DNA of 64,000 nucleotides from JANMGV01 sp037440405 (lineage in GTDB: Bacteria; Planctomycetota; Planctomycetia; Pirellulales; Pirellulaceae). Below, in pieces: positions 18,836 through 26,961 of this stretch (position 1 is the first letter of the stretch; each line of letters opens with the position of its first letter). The position numbers and the translations under genes were made by a program. Location of the stretch: the NCBI GenBank assembly GCA_037440405.1, contig JBBIUE010000010.1:1-64000 (forward strand), read 5' to 3'. The notes under the pieces are model-generated. The model searched no databases and was not told the DNA's origin. It was given only the letters and a program-made list of their open reading frames with translations.

Positions 18836-19044
18836 GGATTCACTCCAGAAAAAGTTTTTATTGACATCCGATCGACAGCATCACAATGCAACGATAACCA
18901 CTCTCCAATTGTTGGTCGAACCAGAAATGTCGTTTTCGACCACGACACCATTTTTTTCTCGTGGCAGTTGCCAATCGATGCCTCGCATGATAACCTGCAA
19001 CCAAACGGTTGCACAATAGGGGTTTTCGGAAAAGGCTTTCAACC

Positions 19045-19509
19045 ATGGTTATCAGCAATACAGATCGCATCGAAAAGCAGATTGAGATCGCCGCTCCCGC
19101 GTCGCGAGTTTGGCGAGCACTGACGGATTATCGCGAATTTGGCGAGTGGTTCCGCGTCAATTTGGAAGGGCCGTTCGTAGTTGGCGAGTTTCTCCGGGGG
19201 CAAATCACTTATCCGGGATATGAACATGTCGTGATGGAAGTGCTGGTGGAAGCGATCGAACCAGAGACACGGTTTGCGTTTCGTTGGCGCCCGTATGCGA
19301 TTGATCCGGGAATGGACTATTCTCACGAACCAAGAACTCTCGTGGAATTCACGCTTGAAGCAACGGATCACGGCACTCTCGTGCGAGTCGTCGAATCAGG
19401 TTTTGACCGCATACCCGCCCATCGACGCGACGAAGCGTTCCGCATGAATGACAGTGGTTGGACGGCACAAGTGCAGCATATCAAGGACTATGTCGAAGCC
19501 AGTCTCTAA
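19045..19509 (+). CDS. SRPBCC / AHSA1-domain protein
   Basis: About 154 aa from ATG 19045. The start DRIEKQIEIAAPASRVWRAL and the later YREFGEWF, FRWRPYAIDPG, LVEFTLEATDHGTLVRVVES are typical of the activator-of-Hsp90 ATPase-1-like (AHSA1) branch of SRPBCC ligand-binding folds. The ligand is unknown. The stop is one base before the ArsR-type gene, so the two are almost certainly cotranscribed and probably coupled. A SRPBCC plus ArsR pair is a common bacterial module in which the regulator controls its own operon; that is inferred. Confidence 0.85.
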   Translation: MVISNTDRIEKQIEIAAPASRVWRALTDYREFGEWFRVNLEGPFVVGEFLRGQITYPGYEHVVMEVLVEAIEPETRFAFRWRPYAIDPGMDYSHEPRTLVEFTLEATDHGTLVRVVESGFDRIPAHRRDEAFRMNDSGWTAQVQHIKDYVEASL

Positions 19510-19510
19510 G

Positions 19511-19858
19511 ATGAATCGGCAAACGTCGCCTGCCGACACCGCAGCGCAGTTCGCCGCTTTGGGGGACCGCACACGCTTGGAGTTGTTGATCAAACTGGGG
19601 CGGTTGGGGCCGCAGCCGATCAAACATCTGTGCGTGGGTGCTGCGGTGTCTCGTCAAGCAATTACCAAGCATTTACGAGTTCTGCAAGCCGCAGACTTGG
19701 TGGAGGAACGGATTGTGGGGCGCGAGCACCGGTTCGCGGTCAAGCCTCAATCATTGCAGAAATTGCACCTGACCCTCGACGAAATCGCACAGCAATGGGA
19801 CAACGCCTTGGTCAGACTCAAGAATTTTGTAGAAGAGAACCAAAAACCAACAAGCTAA
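19511..19858 (+). CDS. ArsR family winged-helix transcriptional regulator
   Basis: 115 aa. The N-terminal half reads FAALGDRTRLELLIKLGRLG, then IKHLCVGAAVSRQAITKHLR and VLQAADLVEERIVGREHRFA, the helix-turn-helix plus wing of ArsR-type repressors. The metal-binding ELCVCDL motif of true ArsR is absent (IKHLCVG with one Cys), so metal sensing is unlikely and it belongs to the group that accompanies SRPBCC genes. It is sandwiched between two SRPBCC genes, with spacers of 1 and 22 bases. It probably regulates this operon. Confidence 0.87.
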   Translation: MNRQTSPADTAAQFAALGDRTRLELLIKLGRLGPQPIKHLCVGAAVSRQAITKHLRVLQAADLVEERIVGREHRFAVKPQSLQKLHLTLDEIAQQWDNALVRLKNFVEENQKPTS

Positions 19859-19880
19859 ATCAAATTTTGGAAAGGCAATA

Positions 19881-20339
19881 ATGGTAGACATCGTTCATCG
19901 CGTGGGAATCCGTGCTCCGCTGGCCACCGTTTATTCAGCCCTGGCTACGATTGACGGAATCTCGGGCTGGTGGACGCAGCACACGAAAAGCGCAAGTTCC
20001 AACGTCAATGAGTTTCAAGTTCAATTCTCCGACACTGCCGGACGAATCATCGGCAGTATGGAATTTGAATTTGCGGAGTTATTGCCAGAGGGAAGAGTCG
20101 TGTGGAAAACGATCTCTGGTCCAAAGGAATGGTTGGGAACGTCAATCACATTTGAACTCAAACAAGAGGCCGAGTATACGATTGTGTTGTTCGGGCACCG
20201 TAATTGGATTGAGTCAATTGAATTCACTGCACATTGCAGCATGAAATGGGGCATCTTTTTGATGAGCCTCAAATCGCTGTGCGAAACGGGTGCCGGCCAA
20301 CCGTCGCCGCATGACACCAAAATTGACAACTGGAACTAG
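19881..20339 (+). CDS. SRPBCC / AHSA1-domain protein
   Basis: 152 aa. It begins MVDIVHRVGIRAPLATVYSA with a following DGISGWWTQHTK, the pattern of AHSA1-like SRPBCC proteins, and ends with HCSMKWGIFLMSLKSLCETG, also usual. A GGAAAGG ribosome-binding site lies six bases before the ATG. It is the third gene of the SRPBCC-ArsR-SRPBCC operon and is only distantly similar to the first. The ligand is unknown. Confidence 0.85.
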   Translation: MVDIVHRVGIRAPLATVYSALATIDGISGWWTQHTKSASSNVNEFQVQFSDTAGRIIGSMEFEFAELLPEGRVVWKTISGPKEWLGTSITFELKQEAEYTIVLFGHRNWIESIEFTAHCSMKWGIFLMSLKSLCETGAGQPSPHDTKIDNWN

Positions 20340-20470
20340 AGATTTGTCTCGGATCAAATTCTCGATTGATCGTTTAACCGTCCGCTGCGGGCATAGGTCG
20401 TGCGAGTGGAGCGAACGCCCGTCTGGTTGAACAACCCTTGGTAGATACTAACTTCCGCTCGGAGTCACTG

Positions 20471-21145
20471 TTATTTCAATCCTTCATGAGTTTGTTGCAG
20501 GACTTCCATACTCGCATACCGCCGATCAGCAATTTTTTGCCAGTAAGCAACCAACTCCGGTTGCCGGCGTTCGGCACTTTTGAGTCGATCGATTGCATCC
20601 AGCCATTGCCTCTCGGCGTTGTTGATCACCTGTTCCCACTCGGCAACCGTCATGGGTCTTTGCGGAGGCCATCTCAGGATGGAAGCATCATCAAACGATA
20701 ACCAGGGATAGTCGAGGGGATAGTTTGACTTTGGGCCATGGTCGGCGAGTTTCGCTTGCAGTAGTTCAGGTGATTCTGGCGGAAGATCATCTGCCCGAAA
20801 TAAAGCTGATTCGCCCTCGCCTTCACCCTGATAAACATACGAAAAGACCAACTTGCGGGCAGATGCTTGAGCAATCCTTCCACCATCCATATCCAGATCC
20901 TGGAGGCAGGATTCGATCGCTACTTCGACGTGGTTCGCAAGATTTCTTCGCGTCGCATCAATTTGAAGCGCCGAAGGAGTCGGCGAATATTCATCCAGCC
21001 AAGCCGAGAATCGAGCTACATTACCCTCCCGATCAAGAGCGAAAAACGCGACATCCATCGAGTGAGCTGCAGGAAAATTCTCGGACTCATGAGTATCCGA
21101 TTCTGGAGAGATCATTTGCTCCGTACCGCTTTCAAAAATTGACAT
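20471..21145 (-). CDS. Uncharacterised protein with N-terminal PAAHS motif (paralogue A)
   Basis: 224 aa of unknown function. Residues 24-45 carry FPAAHSMDVAFFALD followed by REGNVARF, a motif shared with the proteins at 22037-23104 and 26080-26829. The rest is different: an acidic central part (DLPPESPELLQAKLADHG) and a C-terminal helical stretch with WEQVINNAERQWLDAIDRLK. No signal peptide or membrane helix is present. GGAG lies 8-11 bases before the start, which supports 21145. It is divergent from the radical SAM gene. The repeated motif looks like a small N-terminal domain; its role is unknown. Confidence 0.65.
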   Translation of the reverse strand: MSIFESGTEQMISPESDTHESENFPAAHSMDVAFFALDREGNVARFSAWLDEYSPTPSALQIDATRRNLANHVEVAIESCLQDLDMDGGRIAQASARKLVFSYVYQGEGEGESALFRADDLPPESPELLQAKLADHGPKSNYPLDYPWLSFDDASILRWPPQRPMTVAEWEQVINNAERQWLDAIDRLKSAERRQPELVAYWQKIADRRYASMEVLQQTHEGLK

Positions 21146-21245
21146 GCTTAGGACTCCGAGTTAGCTCTCAGTATGGTTGAATCGTAACCGCGATTGCTTG
21201 ACAATTACTTATTGAACCAAACTTTTAGCCAAGCAACGCCCCGAA

Positions 21246-22040
21246 ATGCAAACACTGGAACGAATCTCGATTGAATTGACCAACCGTTGCGGTAAGGCCT
21301 GCTGGTTTTGTTACAACCACAGTCGACCCGATCTGAGCAGCCAATGGACAGTCGAAGAACTCTAAGCCTTTGTACGTGACTGCGCGGCGGGAGGAATCAA
21401 GGCCGTATCGTTTGGAGGCGGCGAGCCTTTGGAGTATCCCGGCTGGTTTGAAGTCCTGACAGAACTGAAAGGCGTCCTCTTTCGCTCGATGACAACGAAC
21501 GGCAAACTCCTGGACGAGGAGGTGTTCGAGCAAGTAGTCGCGGCGGCACCGGACAAAGTTCATGTCTCCGTCCATTTTCCGGGGAATCAACAGGAGGTAG
21601 ATCGCGTGATCGACCAGGTGCTGAGACTGGAACAGCGAGGAATTCGGAGCGGTATCAACTTTTTGGTCATGCAGTCCCGACTTGACGAGTGCCTGCAAGC
21701 GGCCAAGCGAATTCGAGCCTCGGGAATTACCAACCAGCGGATTGTCTATTTGCCAATGCGTGGACAAGATACGCCTAGTCCTAAAGAGATCGCCATCGTT
21801 GCAGGCTACGAGCCTTTTCAATCGATGAGCTGTTTAACTCAGTGCGGCCCCAGTCCGCGGTTTTGCTCGATCAGCCGCGACAAGCAGGTCGCTTGGTGCT
21901 CCTACACGGTTACCCGCAGGAAGCTGGACGAACTATCGCATCATGGACTATTGAGCGCCTTGGATAGATTGGGATTGTCTTACTGCGGGCAGACTCCGCG
22001 CGTCTTTCAACTGCCTTTACACAACGAGCTCCAAACATGA
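21246..22040 (+). pseudogene. Radical SAM protein interrupted by an in-frame TAA
   Basis: The frame from ATG 21246 reads ERISIELTNRCGKACWFCYN, with the CxxxCxxC iron-sulfur site at Cys15, Cys19 and Cys22. Codon 40 (21363-21365) is TAA, inside WTVEEL*AFVRDCAAGGIKA, where radical SAM proteins continue without a break. The same frame then runs to 22040 with VSFGGGEPLEYPGWFEVL (the GGE SAM motif), MTTNGKLL and a Cys-rich tail (SMSCLTQCGPSPRFCS). The two halves cannot work separately, since cluster and SAM sites are split. The rest of the frame is well kept, so the stop is recent, an assembly error, or is read through. Its end overlaps the next gene by ATGA. Confidence 0.8.
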
Positions 22041-23104
22041 ATTCAATAGCGGTGGCTCCGCAAACCGAGACACAGGACGATTTTCCGGCTGCACACAGTG
22101 GCGATGTCCAGTGGTTTGCGGTCGATGCTGAGGATAATGTCGCTGTGTTCTTCGCCAGCGAGACAAGTGCGCTACCCAAAGTAGAAACGGCAGAACGTAT
22201 CCGCGTCCGCAACGAGTTTCAACCGCCAGTAGACAGAGCTTATTTGATTCAGCATGAGCAGGACAATGCCAATGTCGGATATGACTACAGCACCGAATTC
22301 TTGATAGCTCATATCTACCGTGAATCGCACCACATCAAGCGACATTTCGAGAAATTGCCAATGGACTGCACAGCTATTGGGTATGAAATCGAGGCTTGTG
22401 TTCATCCCTGGAACATCGATTGGTACGGCCAGTCTGCCGACAACAAAGGAGTCATGCTTGCCGATATGCTAGGTCAGCCGAATCTCGGGGCCTGGGTACT
22501 GCTGCTCAACAATCAGGACGACATTGGCCACGAATTGGAAACCGGCGCAGCATGGTTTCCGCCTCAACATCCATTCGGTACATATGTTATCGCTTCGTTT
22601 GCTAATCTACCGAGTGCGACAGCACGACGTCTGATCCTGGCGGGAAATTGCCTCGGAGCCCTACGCGATCTTCAGCCAATTCACATTTGTGGAGGCTTTG
22701 GTCGCCCGGAATGGACGGGCAGAGGTTTGTTCGCGTACGTCGTCACCGAACGGTTCGGAGATCGAGATCGGGGAAGACATAAATGGTCGCATTCGCACCA
22801 ATATTTTCGGGATTTCTACCCTGTGACTCCCTTGAAATCGAACACCTTGGCTCCAAAGCTTCGGAGAATTATCGAGCGAAATCGATTTCCGTTTTCCTTT
22901 GCCTGCGCGTGTTTTGTGCAACCCGAACTGTACTTGCCCTGCCGCCGAGACACGGACAAATTTCGTTATGTTGAACTGAACGGGGTCCCCACGCCGCAAT
23001 TGTTGGCAATGCATTCTTTTCAGGAGTATTGTGAACAGCTTCGAGCAAAACGCGAAGAGTCGATCAGCGAAATGGTGCAGAGAGCTGATGATAAGATCGT
23101 ATGA
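22037..23104 (+). CDS. Uncharacterised protein with N-terminal PAAHS motif (paralogue B), coupled to radical SAM gene
   Basis: 355 aa, unknown. Residues 16-36 read FPAAHSGDVQWFAVDAEDN then VAVFFAS, matching the N-termini of the other two PAAHS proteins. The body is specific to this one: HEQDNANVGYDYSTEFLI, an Ala/Trp-rich middle (LGAWVLLLNNQDDIGHELET), and FACACFVQPELYLPCRR near the end. The start overlaps the radical SAM stop by ATGA, so translation is probably coupled and the protein may be a partner or a substrate of that enzyme. No export signal is present. Confidence 0.65.
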   Translation: MNSIAVAPQTETQDDFPAAHSGDVQWFAVDAEDNVAVFFASETSALPKVETAERIRVRNEFQPPVDRAYLIQHEQDNANVGYDYSTEFLIAHIYRESHHIKRHFEKLPMDCTAIGYEIEACVHPWNIDWYGQSADNKGVMLADMLGQPNLGAWVLLLNNQDDIGHELETGAAWFPPQHPFGTYVIASFANLPSATARRLILAGNCLGALRDLQPIHICGGFGRPEWTGRGLFAYVVTERFGDRDRGRHKWSHSHQYFRDFYPVTPLKSNTLAPKLRRIIERNRFPFSFACACFVQPELYLPCRRDTDKFRYVELNGVPTPQLLAMHSFQEYCEQLRAKREESISEMVQRADDKIV

Positions 23105-23176
23105 TGTGTTCCCATTCCATGAGTCGTCTCACTTCGAGTGGGCAGAAGACGATGTGCCGCTGGCGGAAGGCGAGCC

Positions 23177-23899
23177 ATGAGCGTAAACCGATTTGATCTG
23201 GGGTGTTCGCCAGTTGTGTTCGACCTGGACACCTTCGCCATCCTGACCCGGCGGGGGCACCGTCTTGAAGCACTGTTGGACGGCACGGCCTAACCGCGCG
23301 ACAGTGCCGAGTCGTATTTCGTCCGATGCATGCGGGAGGACGCCGACTATGACTCGCACCAATGCCTCGAAGCTGAAGCCTGGCGGCAGCTCCTAGAACG
23401 CCACGAATTCGAGCGGGTGACCCCGTCGCCCACTCCCGGCCTCACTTGGGTGCGGCCAGACGAACTGCAACCCGGCATCATATTACTTGCCGACCGGGCG
23501 AACCCATTGCTGTTCACGCGCGGGCTGGGGACCGACTATCGCTACCAAGTCGGATATCCACACCAGGAATACCGGTTAGGTCCGCAATTCTCATGGCGGC
23601 GGGAGAACACCGGGGTGTGGCGGCAGGTTTTGAATCTGCGCACAGGTGATTTGGAGGAGTTCTCGCCAAGAACCCCGCCGATGATGGAAGCGTGCGATGA
23701 GCCAGCGCGCGAGATGATGTTCGACTGGCAAGACTCGCCGGACGACGAACTGTTAATCTCGGACGCAGACACTGGAGAGTCGTATTACATCCCGCCGAAC
23801 CAGGTCGCTCATAACGCGGCCTGGCGTATGCATCCGAGCGATTTGCTCCGCGTGCAGTTCTGGGCAAGTCAACCGGTCTGGGTGTGGGGGCCGGTGTGA
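23177..23899 (+). pseudogene. Uncharacterised protein gene interrupted by an in-frame TAA
   Basis: One frame runs from ATG 23177 (MSVNRFDLGCSPVVFDLDTF) to a TGA at 23897-23899, broken only by TAA at 23291-23293 (codon 39): RRGHRLEALLDGTA*PRDSA, then ESYFVRCMRED. The pattern around the break (LxxLxxG, P, E, then FVxCxxxE) resembles the DUF413/MaoP-like helix motif, which continues across the position of the stop. The downstream part could start at ATG 23330 as a 189-aa protein ending in WASQPVWVWGPV. Composition is more GC-rich than the neighbours, suggesting different origin. Function is unknown. Confidence 0.6.
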
Positions 23900-24080
23900 T
23901 TTTCATGCGCGCGGAGTTGAGTTGAATGGCGGCGGAGATCACGGCCTAACGACCCGCCTACCCGTCGGCCGACAAACCGTTGCGATATTACTGTTTGAAC
24001 AGCGATCCTCCCGGCTTTCTTCTGCTCACTGTTGCGGATATGGATTGAAGCACGGACGCACAAGTTAGTTGGTATAACTC

Positions 24081-24150
24081 GTTTAACAGTGAGCCGAAGG
24101 CGTACCGCATACATCGACCAAAAAAGTACGCCTTCGGCTAACTGTTAAAC
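24081..24150. repeat. Long near-perfect hairpin (25-bp arms), REP-like or attC-like
   Basis: The arms at 24081-24105 and 24126-24150 are complementary in 24 of 25 positions and enclose a 20-base loop. The outer ends are GTTTAAC and GTTAAAC, which fit the RYYYAAC and GTTRRRY boxes of integron attC sites, and the 70-bp span is in the attC range. The inner core AGCCGAAGGCG also resembles REP-type palindromes seen in planctomycete intergenic DNA. The stop codon of the TIGR02996 gene (24138-24140) lies inside the right arm. No integrase is in the window, so the identity is open. Confidence 0.6.
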
Positions 24151-24797
24151 GAAACTACTTCTGCATTAGTGCTTAGAACTGAAATTTTTGGAGAAATTAA
24201 GACACGACCATGCCTCAAGTCCAACGTCGTCAATGCCTCCCACTGTCCGTCACCAAAAAGTGATCGAATGAACTCGCCTTGGTTCAACTCACCACGATCG
24301 GCAATATGCTGCCTGAATGGGAGCGATGTTACCAATTCTCGGTATGGACAAGCGCTAAAGGCACCCAAGAACTGAGCAACTCGAGTGACGGCGACGGAAG
24401 GTTGTGGCCTGATGGAGAAGATCACGTCTGCCGTCAGAGAGAACAACGCAGCATCGAGTTCTATGTTGCGGAGAAATCCTTGGCGAAAATGTGTCTTCCG
24501 GCGTTGACCAGAAACAGGGCCAGGTTGTGACGCTTGGTCAACCAACCTTTCCGGCTCGGCCAGCGGCCCGAGTACCATCCGCTTCACTTGAGGCAGAAGC
24601 TCCGCTTCACGCCTTCTGCGGAGAAGTTCCTCACCGACTTGACTGGTCTTTGTACATTGAAGATGAATGAACTCGGCTCGTGTACAGTTTGCTTCGCCAC
24701 CTTGTCGCTGAAGCCATTCGGCGTAGGCTAAACACGGTTCATCCTTTTCAGGTGCCTGTTCGACCGCCACGAGCAGTTCCTACTCTTCGGGAGACAT
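24138..24797 (-). pseudogene. TIGR02996 repeat-companion domain gene with an early in-frame TAG
   Basis: Reading from ATG 24797 gives MSPEE*ELLVAVEQAPEKDE, then PCLAYAEWLQRQGG and CTRAEFIHLQC, the TIGR02996 pattern (xEExALLxAI, PRLxYADWLxExGD, RAEFIRLQ) of planctomycete repeat-companion proteins. Codon 6 (24782-24780) is TAG where a Gln or Glu is expected. A GTG at 24770 could restart translation with the domain shortened by nine residues. The C-terminus has an LRR-like QWEALTTLDLRHGR and then reads into the right arm of the hairpin at 24126-24150, so the 3' end also looks altered. It is probably a decaying gene. Confidence 0.6.
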
Positions 24798-24816
24798 AGT
24801 TGAAGAATGCATTGAT

Positions 24817-26001
24817 TCAATCCTTCTGAAGCGGATTCATCACTCGCCCCAGAAATAAGACAGTTCCACTTTCCACGTGGCGGATTAAGAAGATAAACGG
24901 ATGGTCCGCGCGGAAAATTGGAATTCGCTGGACACGCGGATCGATCGCTGAACTTCCTAACATCATCGTCATTGCCGTTGCGGCCGTTGCCTCTGTGCCT
25001 TGCTCGTCGACTTCAACAAACGCCTCATGGATAATCTGCGATATACACAATCCGGGAGTTTCGTCAGTCATCCCGGAAAAATCCGCGCACGTTGGCGAGA
25101 ACGCGGAAGCCATACCCATTGCTGACAACATCGGAACCAATTGCAAACGCTGGCGGATCCAGAATTTCGGCAGAAAGACTTGAACCGTTTGGTGCTCGAG
25201 AGAGCCTAGCCATCGATTCAACAATTCCGAAGACAAGGAATGCTCAACATTCGTAAGTTGTTCCGACTTTCTAGGCAGAAAGATCACCAGGGACATTTCC
25301 TCTTTCATGCCGTACGGCAATTCCACGATCTGTACATCATCGACTTCTCGATAGGCAAAATGACTCTGTTGATGCATCATCCGGACCGGCGTTCGCTGCT
25401 GCGGGCTGACGTGGAAGGTAGCGTCGTGGGTATCCACATTTTCGAATGGCGATTGCCAGGTACCGCGAAAATAGATTGCATTAACAACAATCAGCCGCGT
25501 TAGTTCGTTCAAATCCTGTGGCGAGATCAACTCTGGAACCTTGCCTTCGGTCTGTCTTGCAACCCAGTCATTGATTGTCCGAACGGCAGATTCAGCCTCG
25601 CTCACAAAGTCCAAACTATCCAAGCTGGTTTCGTAATGCGTTTTTAAGGTGTCCAAGAAGGCTGGGAGCAATCGATAACCGGCTTGAGCCCACATGCGGT
25701 TGGCCAACGAAATTCGAATGTCACGCGAATTCGGAGAAAAGACGGTCTTGATCAAGTTGGCCAAGTGTGGATGGACGATGGCTGGATGGTCGGGCAGTCG
25801 CATCGCGGCTTTCATTTCTTGTCTTGTTAGGCCACTTGCTCCTGCGTATGCTAACGCCAAGGCCGTCGCGACGCTGAAGGGCGAGAAGAACAGATTCGAC
25901 GATTCGGTCATTCTGATATGACGGTACAGTTCGACGGCAAATTGATTTCCGGCATCAACCAGTGATGACGTTGGCTTTTGCCCAAGGGGTTCTGGTTTCA
26001 T
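24817..26001 (-). CDS. Serpin family serine protease inhibitor
   Basis: 394 aa, normal serpin length. Start at 26001 (MKPEPLGQKPTSS); ten residues more are possible. Family signatures: FFSPFSVATALALAYAGA, IVVNAIYFRGTWQSPF, ELPYGMKEEMSLVIFLP and HPFIFLIRHVESGTVLFLGR. The hinge EVDEQGTEATAATAM has the small residues needed for loop insertion, so it should be inhibitory. Counting from the hinge places the scissile bond near MMLGSS, which suggests a non-tryptic target; that is an estimate. No signal peptide is present, so an intracellular protease or release on lysis is implied. It lies downstream of PAAHS paralogue C on the same strand. Confidence 0.93.
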   Translation of the reverse strand: MKPEPLGQKPTSSLVDAGNQFAVELYRHIRMTESSNLFFSPFSVATALALAYAGASGLTRQEMKAAMRLPDHPAIVHPHLANLIKTVFSPNSRDIRISLANRMWAQAGYRLLPAFLDTLKTHYETSLDSLDFVSEAESAVRTINDWVARQTEGKVPELISPQDLNELTRLIVVNAIYFRGTWQSPFENVDTHDATFHVSPQQRTPVRMMHQQSHFAYREVDDVQIVELPYGMKEEMSLVIFLPRKSEQLTNVEHSLSSELLNRWLGSLEHQTVQVFLPKFWIRQRLQLVPMLSAMGMASAFSPTCADFSGMTDETPGLCISQIIHEAFVEVDEQGTEATAATAMTMMLGSSAIDPRVQRIPIFRADHPFIFLIRHVESGTVLFLGRVMNPLQKD

Positions 26002-26079
26002 CGAATCAGCTCCGTCAGGATTTCTTAACAAAGTGGGATGGCCACACCATCCATGAATCTCAGTTGGTTAAGTTTTTTC

Positions 26080-26829
26080 TCACGGTCGATCATAAAGTCG
26101 AAACAAATTCTCCAGGCCCGCTGCCACTCGTTCGAACGTGAGCTCATCGCCGTGATCTGTGGCTGTGGTGAGTCGGCATTGGAGTTCTTCTACAGTACTT
26201 CCTAGCACACGCCAATAATCCTCTGTACTAATCAAACCTCGAATAGCCCGGTTCAATGGTACTTGGAACTGGGCTGACCAAATTGCCAGATCAGCCAGCC
26301 GGCTGAAAAACGCCCTTGGGTCTCCGACCGACTTGGGCAACGGGCTTAATCGCCCATCTAAATCAACGAAGGCAACTTGCGATAAATCACCCAATTCGAA
26401 CTGCCCGAGGGCTTCACCAAAAATTTCGCAGCAAACGAAATGGTGCGGCACAATCCAATCGGTTTCGTGAAAGTTCAATGGCAGAGGTTGCAGGAACATG
26501 GAGTCCACTTTTTGCCGGATCACTTCGAATGTCACTTCGTCGGACGGCGATTTCACTCGCTGATAGATACCATGACTCTCATCTGTCACTGCATAGTGAT
26601 GTAGTGAATTCCATTCCTTCGTCGACCATTCCGGCCAGCCATTTGGCCAGGCGAAGTCGTAACCACCTCCGGCATGGGGCAACCCCTCTGGCACGACATG
26701 ATGGACGTCGGCATCGCTGAAAAACAAAGCTATCTCACCTGCTTCATCGATGGCAAACCACCTCGTATCGGTGCTATGGGCAGCGGGATAATCTACTTTG
26801 TTATCGAACATGGTTACTGCTTTGCTCAT
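26080..26829 (-). CDS. Uncharacterised protein with N-terminal PAAHS motif (paralogue C)
   Basis: About 249 aa from ATG 26829; 26811 or 26850 are alternatives. The N-terminus reads VDYPAAHSTDTRWFAIDEAG then EIALFF, equivalent to the other PAAHS proteins. The body has WPEWSTKEWNSLHHYAV, PLNFHETDWIVPHHFVCCEI and the C-terminal FERVAAGLENLFRLYDRP, without resemblance to the others. It precedes the serpin by 78 bases on the same strand, so they may be cotranscribed. No export or membrane signal is seen and the function is unknown. Confidence 0.65.
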   Translation of the reverse strand: MSKAVTMFDNKVDYPAAHSTDTRWFAIDEAGEIALFFSDADVHHVVPEGLPHAGGGYDFAWPNGWPEWSTKEWNSLHHYAVTDESHGIYQRVKSPSDEVTFEVIRQKVDSMFLQPLPLNFHETDWIVPHHFVCCEIFGEALGQFELGDLSQVAFVDLDGRLSPLPKSVGDPRAFFSRLADLAIWSAQFQVPLNRAIRGLISTEDYWRVLGSTVEELQCRLTTATDHGDELTFERVAAGLENLFRLYDRP

Positions 26830-26961
26830 CCGATAGTTTGTGGGAATCATGCTCACCCAATTCTCATGTTCCAAGTTTCTGAAGGCAACTACCAAGAAGT
26901 TTTTCAACCCCTTGGCGTGGCTGCGGCGATTCAGCAACACACCTTGGCAATGCTTGGCAGT

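Noticed and set aside
20372..20432. GTTTAACC and GGTTGAAC flanking a 45-base stretch after the second SRPBCC gene, as a second attC-like site
   Set aside because: Outer boxes fit, but the inner arms do not pair well, so no convincing stem; left as a weak hint only.
21225..21821. Minus-strand 198-residue frame opposite the radical SAM gene
   Set aside because: Mirror of a clear radical SAM coding sequence.
23944..23950. GCCTAAC after the interrupted gene as an attC R-box
   Set aside because: No matching GTTRRRY with a complementary stem was found downstream.
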